Below are positions 34,067-41,892 of a DNA stretch of 52,136 nucleotides, one piece after another. The DNA is taken from positions 1 to 52,136 of the forward strand of contig JAJRUD010000147.1 in assembly GCA_024277995.1 (NCBI GenBank), written 5' to 3'. The translations under genes were made by a program, and so were the position numbers. This DNA is from Chloroflexota bacterium (GTDB taxonomy: Bacteria; Chloroflexota; Anaerolineae; Anaerolineales; E44-bin32). Numbering within the stretch: the stretch's first letter is position 1; every line of letters begins with the position of its first letter. The notes beneath the pieces are model-generated. The model was not told the origin of the DNA, made no database searches, and saw only the letters and a program-made list of their open reading frames with translations.

Positions 34067-34810
34067 ATGTCCCCTCTGGAGTACCATCGACCGAAAAACC
34101 TGCAGGAGGCCATCGCCCTGCTGCAGGCGGGTGTGCCCCTGGCGGGCGGCACGGCGCTGGTGCCGCAGCGCCGCCGGCTGCAGGCGGTCATCGATCTCTC
34201 GCACCTGGGCCTGGACGGTTTCCAGGTCCAGGATGGGCGTGTGACAGCCGGGGCGACGCTCAAGCTGCAGGCTCTGGCAGAAGCCGGACCGGGTGTGCCG
34301 CCGGCCCTGGCGCAGGCCGTACGCCTGGAGGCGACGCGCAACCTGCGCAGCATGGTCACACTGGGCGGCGCGCTGATGGCGTGCGACGGACGCTCGCCTC
34401 TGGTCACGGCCCTGCTCGCTCTTGGCGCTCAGGCGGCGGTGCATCCGGGGGGCGGCTGGGTTGCCCTGACGGAATTGCTGGCCGGGCGCGGTGATGGGTC
34501 GCGCTGGCTGGTGACCGCCCTGCGCTGGCAGGAGCCAGTAAGGCTGGCCTACGATCAGGTGGCGCGCACTCCGGCCGACCGGCCCATCCTGTGCGCGGCC
34601 GTGGCGCGCGCTGGGGACGGCTCGCTGGGCGTGGCCCTGGGCGGCCACGGCGCGCATCCCCGGCGGATCGCGGATACAACGCCTGAAGAAGCCCCGGCGA
34701 CGGCGCGCCGGGCTTACGCACAGGCGGAGGATGAATGGGCCAGTGCGGCCTATCGCGCCGCGGTCGCCGAGATCCTGGTGCGGCGGCTGGTGGCGGAGGT
34801 GGCGGGCTGA
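34067..34810 (+). CDS. Molybdenum hydroxylase 2, short FAD-type subunit
   Basis: The start MSPLEYHRPKNLQEAIALLQ at ATG 34067 is preferred. At 247 residues it is about 40 shorter than usual. LAGGTALVPQRR and LRSMVTLGGALMAC replace the normal AGGTDL and RNxATIGGN FAD contacts, and the region between is reduced. The fold is recognisable, but FAD binding may be weakened or lost. It overlaps the fused FeS-Mo gene by one base (TGATG). Confidence 0.78.
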   Translation: MSPLEYHRPKNLQEAIALLQAGVPLAGGTALVPQRRRLQAVIDLSHLGLDGFQVQDGRVTAGATLKLQALAEAGPGVPPALAQAVRLEATRNLRSMVTLGGALMACDGRSPLVTALLALGAQAAVHPGGGWVALTELLAGRGDGSRWLVTALRWQEPVRLAYDQVARTPADRPILCAAVARAGDGSLGVALGGHGAHPRRIADTTPEEAPATARRAYAQAEDEWASAAYRAAVAEILVRRLVAEVAG

Positions 34811-37806
34811 TGATCGTGCGATTTACACTCAACGGCGTGGCGGTGGAGCTGGAAGTCCCGGCGGAGGCGACGCTGCTGGAGGTGCTGCGCGAGGAGTTCG
34901 GGCTCTTCGGTGTGAAGCGCGGCTGTGATACGGGCGAGTGCGGCGCCTGTGCCGTGTTGATCGACGGGGAACCGGTGAACTCGTGCGTGATGTTCGCCGC
35001 CCAGGCCGAGGGCAAGTCCATCACCACCATCGAGGCCGTCGGCGAGCACCCCGAACAGGGCTGGCGGCGGACTGAGGGGCTGCACGCCATCCAGCAGGCC
35101 TTCGTCGAGACGGGGGCCATTCAGTGCGGCTACTGCACCCCGGCCATGGTGCTGGCGGCGCGCGCTCTGCTGGAGAAGAACTCCGACCCCAGCGAGGCTG
35201 AGGTGCGCCAGGCCCTATCCGGCGTGCTCTGCCGCTGCACGGGTTATCTCAAGCCTGTGCAGGCGGTGCTGCGCGCGGCAGCCTTCATGCGCGGCGAGAC
35301 CGTCGCGCCCGTCTCGGTCATCCCGCCGGCCGGGCCGGACCTGCTCGCGTCGCCTGATGAGGGCCAGCCCCAGGAAGGGCAGCCGGCGTGGGGCGACCGG
35401 GAGACGCTCACGCGGACGGGGGTCCTGCCGCGCATCCGACTGGCGCCGCAGGCCGAGGCCCGCCGCTCGGTGGGGCAGCCGGAGCTCAAGGTGGACGCGG
35501 TGAAACTGGTGCAGGGCAAACCGGCCTTCACCGCCGATCTGGAGATGCGCGGCATGCTGGTGGCCAAGGTGCTGCACAGCCCGCTGGCCCATGCCCGCAT
35601 CAAGCGCATCGACGCCTCGAAGGCGCGCGCCCTGCCGGGTGTGGCGGCGGTGCTCACCTGGCAGGACATCCCGCGCGTGCCCTATTCCACCGCCGGCCAA
35701 TCGGATCCCATCCCGGGACCGCTGGACAGTTTTTCGCTGGACAACAAAGTGCGCTTCGTCGGGGATCGGGTGGCCTTCGTGGCGGCGGAGACGGAGGCCA
35801 TCGCCGAGCAGGCGCTGGAGCTGATCGAAGTGGAGTACGAGCCCCTGCCGGCCGTCCTCGATTTCGAGCAGGCCCTGCAGGAGGGCGCGCCGGTCATCCA
35901 CGACGAGCCCGATTACGTCGGCTTCGCCGAGTCTGATCCCGGCCGCAACCTTGCGGCCAGGATCCGCATCGACATCGGCGACGTGGAACGGGGCTTCCAG
36001 GAGGCCGACCTGATCATCGAGGGCACATACGAGGTCCCCAAAGTGCAGCAGGCCCACATCGAGCCCCACGTCGTGGTCACCTATTGGGACGAGGACGACC
36101 GGCTGGTGATCCGCACCAGCACGCAAGTGCCCTTCCACGTGCGGCGGCAGCTGGCACCCGTGCTGGGCCTGCCCGCCAAGCGCATCCGGGTCATCAAGCC
36201 GCGCATCGGCGGCGGCTTCGGCGGCAAGCAGGAGATCCTCATCGAGGACGTGGCCGCGCACCTGACCATCGCCACCGGGCGACCGGTGCGCTTCGAATAC
36301 ACGCGCGCCGAGGAGTTCTCCGCCTCCCGCTCGCGCCACCCGATGCGCATCCGCATGCGGACCGGTGTGAAGAAGGACGGCACCATCACCGCTAACGAGA
36401 TGTACGCCCTGAGCGACACGGGGGCCTACGGCGGCCACGCGCTGACGGTGACCGGCAACACGGGCCACAAGGCGATGGCGCTCTACGTGGGCGACGGTCC
36501 CTACCGCGAGAAGCCCAACATCCGCTTCCACGCCGACATCGTCTACTCCAACCGCCCGCCGTCTGGCGCCTACCGCGGCTACGGCGTGCCGCAAGGGTTC
36601 TGGGCGGTGGAGCGCCACATGGAGCGCGTCGCGCGTGAGCTGGGGTTGGACCCGCTGGAGTTCCGACTGAAGAACGCCCTGCGCGCCGGCGAGCTGCACC
36701 CCTTCAGCACGGCCTGGTCCGAGGGGCGCGAGCCGCGGCCGGAGGTGATCAACACCTGCGCCCTGGAGGACTGCGTGCATCACGGCGCGGCGGCCATCGG
36801 CTGGCACGCGAAGTACGGCGACCCCGCGTGGCATCAGGTGCCGGGCAAACCGCACCTGCGGCGGGGCATCGGCGTGGCCATGGTGATGCAGGGGACGGCC
36901 ATCCCTTATCTGGACATGGGTGGGGCGAGCATCAAGATCAACGAAGACGGCTCCTTCAACCTGCTGGTGGGCGCCACGGATCTGGGCACAGGTTCGGACA
37001 CCGTCCTGGCCCAGCAGGCGGCCGAGGTGCTGGGCGTGCCGCTGGAGGACATCATCGTCTACTCCTCCGACACCGATTTCACCCCCTTCGACAAGGGCGC
37101 CTACGCCTCCAGCACCACGTACATTTCGGGCGCGGCCGTGGTGCACGCCGCCCGCCAGGTGGCCGAGCGCCTGCGGGAGCGCGCGGCGCGCATGCTCGCC
37201 GGGCAGGGCGGTGCGCTGCAGACCGAGCAGATCCGGCTGGCGGACGGGCGCGCCTGGGCGCCGGACGGCCGCTCGGTGACCCTGGCCGAGATAGCCCTGA
37301 ACGCCCTGCACCATGAAGACCAGGAGCAGATCATGGGCGTGGCCTCTTACGTGTCGCCCCTCGCGCCGCCGCCCTTCGCCGCCCAGTTCGCCGAGGTGAC
37401 GGTGGACGTGGAGACGGGGCAGGTGCGAGTGGACAAGCTGGTGATGGCCGTGGATTCGGGCGTGATCGTCAACCCCGTCACGGCCTCGGGCCAGATCGAA
37501 GGTGGCATGACTCAGGCTCTGGGTTACGCCGTGTGCGAGGAGATGACCTATGACGGGCAGGGGCGACCGCGGGAGACCAGTTTCCGCGATTACCACATCT
37601 TCGCCGCGCACGAGATGCCCGAGCTGCAGACCATCTTCGTCGAGACCGTGGAACCCTCCCATCCCTTCGGGGTCAAGGCGGTGGCCGAGATCCCCATGGA
37701 CGGTGTGGCGCCGGCCGTGGCCAACGCCGTGCTGGACGCCTGCGGCGCGAGCATCGACTCGGCGCCGGTGACGCCGGAGAAGGTGTGGAGGGCGCTTCAG
37801 GGATAG
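34810..37806 (+). CDS. Molybdenum hydroxylase 2, fused [2Fe-2S] and molybdopterin subunits
   Basis: The 998-residue fusion begins at the overlapping ATG 34810. Residues about 1-160 form the FeS part with GCDTGECGAC, SC, QCGYC and CRC. A proline-rich linker (about 165-225) leads to the Mo domain, which has GGGFGGKQE, GAYRGYG and a C-terminal GVKAVAEIP holding the catalytic Glu. This FeS-Mo fusion is the architecture of E. coli XdhD and related selenium-linked hydroxylases. A purine or similar N-heterocycle is the expected substrate. The fusion implies fixed 1:1 stoichiometry of electron relay and active site. Confidence 0.9.
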   Translation: MIVRFTLNGVAVELEVPAEATLLEVLREEFGLFGVKRGCDTGECGACAVLIDGEPVNSCVMFAAQAEGKSITTIEAVGEHPEQGWRRTEGLHAIQQAFVETGAIQCGYCTPAMVLAARALLEKNSDPSEAEVRQALSGVLCRCTGYLKPVQAVLRAAAFMRGETVAPVSVIPPAGPDLLASPDEGQPQEGQPAWGDRETLTRTGVLPRIRLAPQAEARRSVGQPELKVDAVKLVQGKPAFTADLEMRGMLVAKVLHSPLAHARIKRIDASKARALPGVAAVLTWQDIPRVPYSTAGQSDPIPGPLDSFSLDNKVRFVGDRVAFVAAETEAIAEQALELIEVEYEPLPAVLDFEQALQEGAPVIHDEPDYVGFAESDPGRNLAARIRIDIGDVERGFQEADLIIEGTYEVPKVQQAHIEPHVVVTYWDEDDRLVIRTSTQVPFHVRRQLAPVLGLPAKRIRVIKPRIGGGFGGKQEILIEDVAAHLTIATGRPVRFEYTRAEEFSASRSRHPMRIRMRTGVKKDGTITANEMYALSDTGAYGGHALTVTGNTGHKAMALYVGDGPYREKPNIRFHADIVYSNRPPSGAYRGYGVPQGFWAVERHMERVARELGLDPLEFRLKNALRAGELHPFSTAWSEGREPRPEVINTCALEDCVHHGAAAIGWHAKYGDPAWHQVPGKPHLRRGIGVAMVMQGTAIPYLDMGGASIKINEDGSFNLLVGATDLGTGSDTVLAQQAAEVLGVPLEDIIVYSSDTDFTPFDKGAYASSTTYISGAAVVHAARQVAERLRERAARMLAGQGGALQTEQIRLADGRAWAPDGRSVTLAEIALNALHHEDQEQIMGVASYVSPLAPPPFAAQFAEVTVDVETGQVRVDKLVMAVDSGVIVNPVTASGQIEGGMTQALGYAVCEEMTYDGQGRPRETSFRDYHIFAAHEMPELQTIFVETVEPSHPFGVKAVAEIPMDGVAPAVANAVLDACGASIDSAPVTPEKVWRALQG

Positions 37807-37816
37807 CCATCAGCCG

Positions 37817-37860
37817 GGCTGAGCGCTGACTGCTGAAAGCTGAGGGCTGAATATTGATCA
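37817..37860. repeat. Degenerate GCTGA-type low-complexity repeat
   Basis: GGCTGAGCGCTGACTGCTGAAAG and the following GCTGAGGGCTGA form a run of GCTGA/CTGACT variants filling most of the gap before the pyrophosphatase gene. It resembles in style, but not in sequence, the runs at 577-650 and 29836-29910. Confidence 0.5.
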
Positions 37861-37863
37861 CTC

Positions 37864-39207
37864 ATGACTGAAACCTACGTCATCGGCCACGTGAATCCCG
37901 ATACCGACGCCATAGCCTCGGCCATGGGCTATGCCTGGTTGCTGCGCGAGCGCGACGGCACACAGGCCGTGGCCGCGCGCGCCGGGGCGGTGAACCAGCA
38001 GACGGCCTGGGTGCTGGACGTGCTGGGGCTGGAGCCGCCGGAGCTGCTGGCGGACGCCTCGCCGCGCGTGGGCGCGGTGGCGCGCCGCTTCGACAGCGTG
38101 CGCCCCGAGAGCCCGCTGCGCGAGGCGTGGTTCATCGCCAACCGCACGGGCAGCGTGGCCCCCGTCGTCGAGGCCGATGGCCGGCCCTATGGATTGATTA
38201 CCGGGCTGAGCCTGTTCCTCTTCTTGAGCGAGCTGGTGGGCACCCACGCCGACAGCGAGCAAATACGCCTGGCCGAGATCTTCGACTTGCCATGCCGGGA
38301 TGCAGCCGACACCGGCGTGCCGCGCTTCCAGGCCGGCTCGCGCATCCGCGATGCCCTGCCGCGCATCCTGCGCGAGGAGCGCAACGACTTCTGGGTGGTG
38401 GACGAAGGGGGGCGCTATCTCGGCGTTTGCCGCCAGCCGGATTTGCTCAACCCGCCGCGTCTGAAGCTGGTGCTGGTGGACCACAACGAGGGCCATCAGG
38501 CTATCGGATCCCTGGAAGAGGCGGATCTGCTGGAGGTGCTCGATCACCATCGCCTGGGCAACCCGCCCACCCGGCTGCCCATCCGCTTCCGTGTAGACCC
38601 CGTGGGAAGCACGAGCACGCTGGTTTTCGAGCGCATCGAGGCCGCCGGCCTGAGCGCCCCGCCTGAGCTGGCCGGGCTGCTGCTGGCGGGCTTGCTCTCG
38701 GACACTTTGCTGCTCACCTCGCCCACCACCACCGAACGCGACCGACAGGCCGCGGCGCGTCTGGGCCGCTGGGCTTTCGTCGGCGGCGCGCCGCTGGAAG
38801 GGGAAGATCTGGAGTCCTTCGGGCGGCAGTTGCTGCAGGTCGGGGCGGGCCTGCGCACGCGTGATCCCGGATCGGTGGTGACGGGAGACCTGAAGATCTA
38901 TGAGGTGAGCGGAATGCGCTTCGGCATCGCCCAGGTGGAGGTGACGGACCTGCTGGATCTCCCGCAGCATGTGCAGGCGCTGACCGATGCGCTCGGTCGC
39001 TTGCGTGAGACGCGTGGGCTGAATTTCGCGCTGTTGATGATCACGGACATTGTGGGCGGCTCGAGCCGCATACTGATGAGCGGCGCGCCGCCTGTGCTGC
39101 AGGAGTTGCCTTACCTGCGCCTGCCGGACGGCACATTGGAAGCGAAGGGCGTAGTCTCGCGCAAGAAACAGTTGCTGCCGGTGGTGCTGGCCTTGTTGGA
39201 GGGGTAG
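37864..39207 (+). CDS. CBS-domain family II (DHH) inorganic pyrophosphatase-like protein
   Basis: The 447-residue protein starts with YVIGHVNPDTDAIASAMGYA, the DHH-family metal motif. A pair of CBS domains is inserted at about residues 75-195 (SPLREAWFIANRTGSVAPVV and IRDALPRILREERNDFWVV). VLVDHNE and VLDHHRLGN complete the metal site, and a DHHA2 domain ends the protein. Such enzymes hydrolyse pyrophosphate with manganese or cobalt and are controlled by adenine nucleotides through the CBS pair. The gene is directly followed by xdhC. Removing the pyrophosphate made during cofactor cytidylylation is a plausible reason for the linkage. Confidence 0.85.
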   Translation: MTETYVIGHVNPDTDAIASAMGYAWLLRERDGTQAVAARAGAVNQQTAWVLDVLGLEPPELLADASPRVGAVARRFDSVRPESPLREAWFIANRTGSVAPVVEADGRPYGLITGLSLFLFLSELVGTHADSEQIRLAEIFDLPCRDAADTGVPRFQAGSRIRDALPRILREERNDFWVVDEGGRYLGVCRQPDLLNPPRLKLVLVDHNEGHQAIGSLEEADLLEVLDHHRLGNPPTRLPIRFRVDPVGSTSTLVFERIEAAGLSAPPELAGLLLAGLLSDTLLLTSPTTTERDRQAAARLGRWAFVGGAPLEGEDLESFGRQLLQVGAGLRTRDPGSVVTGDLKIYEVSGMRFGIAQVEVTDLLDLPQHVQALTDALGRLRETRGLNFALLMITDIVGGSSRILMSGAPPVLQELPYLRLPDGTLEAKGVVSRKKQLLPVVLALLEG

Positions 39208-40026
39208 GTGGATTTCTACGCCCGGGCCTACGAATTGGAGCAGCGGAGCGAGCCCTTCGCCGTGGCCACCGTGGTGCGCGCCCGGGGCTCGGTGCCGCGT
39301 CGGCCGGGGAGCAAGATGATCGTGCGCGCTGACGGCGCCGTCGAGGGCACCATCGGCGGCGGTGAGATGGAGAGCCGCGTGGTGCAGCAGGCCCTGCAGG
39401 CGCTTCAGGATGGGGAGAGCCACGTGCTGCAGTATGCCTTCAGCGACCCGGCTCGCGGGGATCCGGGCGTGTGCGGCGGGGAGATGGAGGTCTTCGTGGA
39501 GCCGGTACTACCGAAGCCGACGGTGGTTGCGGTGGGTGCAGGGCACGTCGGCCGCGCCGTCGCGCATCTGGCCCGCTGGTCGGGCTTCCGCGTCGTGGTG
39601 GCGGACGATCGGCCGGGGTTCGCCACGCCGGAGGCGGTGCCCGAGGCCGATGAACACCTGCAGTGCCCACCGGCGGAACTGCCGGAGCGCCTGCGCATCG
39701 ACGCGCAGACGTACCTGGTGCTCACCACGCGCGGCCTGCCCGTGGATCTGGAAGGTCTGCCGCCGCTGCTGGAGACCCCGGCGGCCTACATCGGTGTGAT
39801 CGGATCCCGCCGTCGCTGGGAGACCACCGCAAAAGGGCTGCTGGCGTCAGGTGTGCCTGAGGAAAGCCTGGCGCGCGTGGTTTCACCGATGGGGCTCGAA
39901 CTCAACGCCGAGACCCCACAAGAGATCGCATTGAGCATCCTGGCGGAAATCATCATGTTGCGGCGCGGGGGCACGGGCGAAGCGATGGCCCATCGCGTTA
40001 TTGGACGCCGCCATGAAGGAGGCTAG
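39208..40026 (+). CDS. xdhC: XdhC/CoxI-family molybdenum cofactor insertion factor
   Basis: The 272-residue protein begins at GTG immediately after the previous stop. AVATVVRARGSVPRRPGSKMIV and GTIGGGEMESRVV form the XdhC N-terminal domain. VVAVGAGHVGRAVAHLARWSGFRVVVADDR is its C-terminal Rossmann region, and GVIGSRRRWE is also conserved. XdhC binds molybdopterin, supports its sulfuration and delivers it to xanthine-dehydrogenase-type enzymes. It immediately precedes the third hydroxylase and may serve all three. Confidence 0.92.
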   Translation: MDFYARAYELEQRSEPFAVATVVRARGSVPRRPGSKMIVRADGAVEGTIGGGEMESRVVQQALQALQDGESHVLQYAFSDPARGDPGVCGGEMEVFVEPVLPKPTVVAVGAGHVGRAVAHLARWSGFRVVVADDRPGFATPEAVPEADEHLQCPPAELPERLRIDAQTYLVLTTRGLPVDLEGLPPLLETPAAYIGVIGSRRRWETTAKGLLASGVPEESLARVVSPMGLELNAETPQEIALSILAEIIMLRRGGTGEAMAHRVIGRRHEGG

Positions 40027-41460
40027 ATGACTATGTGGCAAAAGTACTACACGCCGACATCCCTGCAGGAAGCGGTCGCGTTGCTTGCGGAGCACAAGGG
40101 CTCGGCGCGCATTATCGCCGGTGGGACCGACCTGGTGTTGGAGCTGGAACGCGGTCAGCGTCCGCAGGTGAAGGCGCTCATCGACGTCAGCCGCATCCCC
40201 GGTCTGGACCACATCCGGGTCGATGACCGGGGATGGGTTCATCTGGGGCCGCTGGTGACCCACAACCATTGTGCCGGATCAGAGCTGCTGGTCGAGCGTG
40301 CCTTCACCCTGGCGCGCGCCTGCTGGTCGGTGGGCGCGCCGCAGATTCGCAACCGCGGCACCGTCGCCGGCAACCTGATCACCGCCTCGCCCGCCAACGA
40401 CACCATCCCGCCGCTCATAGCCCTGGGCGCGCAGGTGACGCTGAAGTCGGCGGAAGGGGAACGCGTGGTGCCCCTGAGTGAGTTCTACACGGGCGTGCGC
40501 AAGACGGTCATGCGCGAGGATGAACTCATGGCCGACATCGCCTTCCCCCTGCCGCCTGAAGGGGCGCGCAGCACGTTCTACAAACTGGCGCTGCGCCGTG
40601 CCCAGGCCATCTCCGTGGTCAACGTGGCGGTGGTCCTGGAGATGGAGGGGGAGGTCGTCGCCCGGGCGCAATTGACCTATGGCTCCGTGGCGCCCACCAT
40701 CGTGCATGCCGCGCAGGCCGAGGCGTACCTGCAGGGGAAGCAACTCACTCCTGAGGTCATCGCCCGGGCGGGGGAGATGGCCGTCGCGGCCGCGCAGCCC
40801 ATCGACGACGTGCGCGGCTCGGCCGCCTACCGCCGCGAGATGGTCCGGGTGTGCACGCAGCGCGCCCTGCGCGACCTGGCGCAGGGGAAGGAGCGCGAGG
40901 GCTACCCCGCGCGGCCGGTGATGTTGTGGGGCCCCGGCGAGTACCACGTTTCCCGGGAATTGTCGGCGCGGCTGGAGCACGGGCCGGGCATACCCATCGA
41001 GACCACCGTCAACGGGAAGCGTTACGCGGCGGAAACGGGGCAGGATAAGACGTTGTTGCGCTTCCTGCGCGAGGAGTTGGGACTGACCGGGACGAAGGAG
41101 GGTTGCGCCGAGGGCGAGTGCGGTGCCTGCACGGTGATCCTGGATGGCATGGCGGTGATGGCCTGTCTGGTTCCGGCGCCGCGAGCCCACGGCGCACGGA
41201 TCGTCACCGTTGAGGGGCTGGCGAAGGATGGCAAGCTCCACCCTCTGCAAGAAAGCTTTGTCGAACAGGGCGCCGTTCAATGTGGCTACTGTACCCCGGG
41301 TTTCCTGATCTCCGGTGTACAGCTCCTGGCGGAGAACCCACGGCCCGGGCTGTGGGAGATCCAGCAGGCGATAACCGGGAATCTCTGCCGCTGCACGGGC
41401 TACTATAAGATCATCTCGGCCATCGAGCGCGCCGCTGAGCTGGCACAAGGGGCGCACTGA
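40027..41460 (+). CDS. Molybdenum hydroxylase 3, fused FAD and [2Fe-2S] subunits
   Basis: The 477 residues contain an intact FAD subunit (about 1-300; IIAGGTDLVLELERG and GAPQIRNRGTVAGNLITA) joined by a short linker to a 2Fe-2S subunit (about 318-470; GCAEGECGAC, AC, QCGYC, CRC). This order differs from the FeS-Mo fusion of hydroxylase 2. The catalytic Mo subunit is encoded 2.2 kb downstream, beyond two unrelated genes. The start codon follows the xdhC stop directly. Confidence 0.9.
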   Translation: MTMWQKYYTPTSLQEAVALLAEHKGSARIIAGGTDLVLELERGQRPQVKALIDVSRIPGLDHIRVDDRGWVHLGPLVTHNHCAGSELLVERAFTLARACWSVGAPQIRNRGTVAGNLITASPANDTIPPLIALGAQVTLKSAEGERVVPLSEFYTGVRKTVMREDELMADIAFPLPPEGARSTFYKLALRRAQAISVVNVAVVLEMEGEVVARAQLTYGSVAPTIVHAAQAEAYLQGKQLTPEVIARAGEMAVAAAQPIDDVRGSAAYRREMVRVCTQRALRDLAQGKEREGYPARPVMLWGPGEYHVSRELSARLEHGPGIPIETTVNGKRYAAETGQDKTLLRFLREELGLTGTKEGCAEGECGACTVILDGMAVMACLVPAPRAHGARIVTVEGLAKDGKLHPLQESFVEQGAVQCGYCTPGFLISGVQLLAENPRPGLWEIQQAITGNLCRCTGYYKIISAIERAAELAQGAH

Positions 41461-41513
41461 GGCTCGTACCCTGGGCCTGCGGGCCTGATGATCCTCGCGA
41501 TGGGAGGGCAATC

Positions 41514-41885
41514 ATGGGAAGAGATTCATGGCGTTTCAGGCAGTCTGACGAAGAGCGCGAGAAACGCAAGCGCATGAACCCGGTCTGGCGCGGGGTTGGT
41601 TGTTTCACGGTCGTGCTCTTGACGCTGACCGGGTACCTCTTCGCCGGCTGGTTCCTGATGGCCAATCTGACCAACCACTGGATCTACATGCCGCCGGAGG
41701 TGTTGCGGCCGTCCTTCGCTCCATGGCTGCCGGCGGGCGTCCTGGTGCAGATCGTGGTCGCCTTCATCTTCATGGTGATGAGCTACGGTGCCCTCAGTCT
41801 GTTCTACGCCATTGCCTTCCCCATCCGGCCTGGCGAGACCGACGTGCCGCCGCTGAAGCGCCCTCGCCGGCGACGACGACGGTGA
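41514..41885 (+). CDS. Small two-helix membrane protein
   Basis: The 123-residue protein has a charged N-terminus, two hydrophobic helices (about residues 28-52 and 73-100) and a very basic end of six arginines. It has no signal peptide or known motif. An AGGGCAATC region precedes the ATG. It lies between the FAD-FeS fusion and the 585-residue unknown protein and is probably co-expressed. A role in membrane attachment of neighbouring enzymes would be speculative. Confidence 0.7.
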   Translation: MGRDSWRFRQSDEEREKRKRMNPVWRGVGCFTVVLLTLTGYLFAGWFLMANLTNHWIYMPPEVLRPSFAPWLPAGVLVQIVVAFIFMVMSYGALSLFYAIAFPIRPGETDVPPLKRPRRRRRR

Positions 41886-41892
41886 GGTGATC

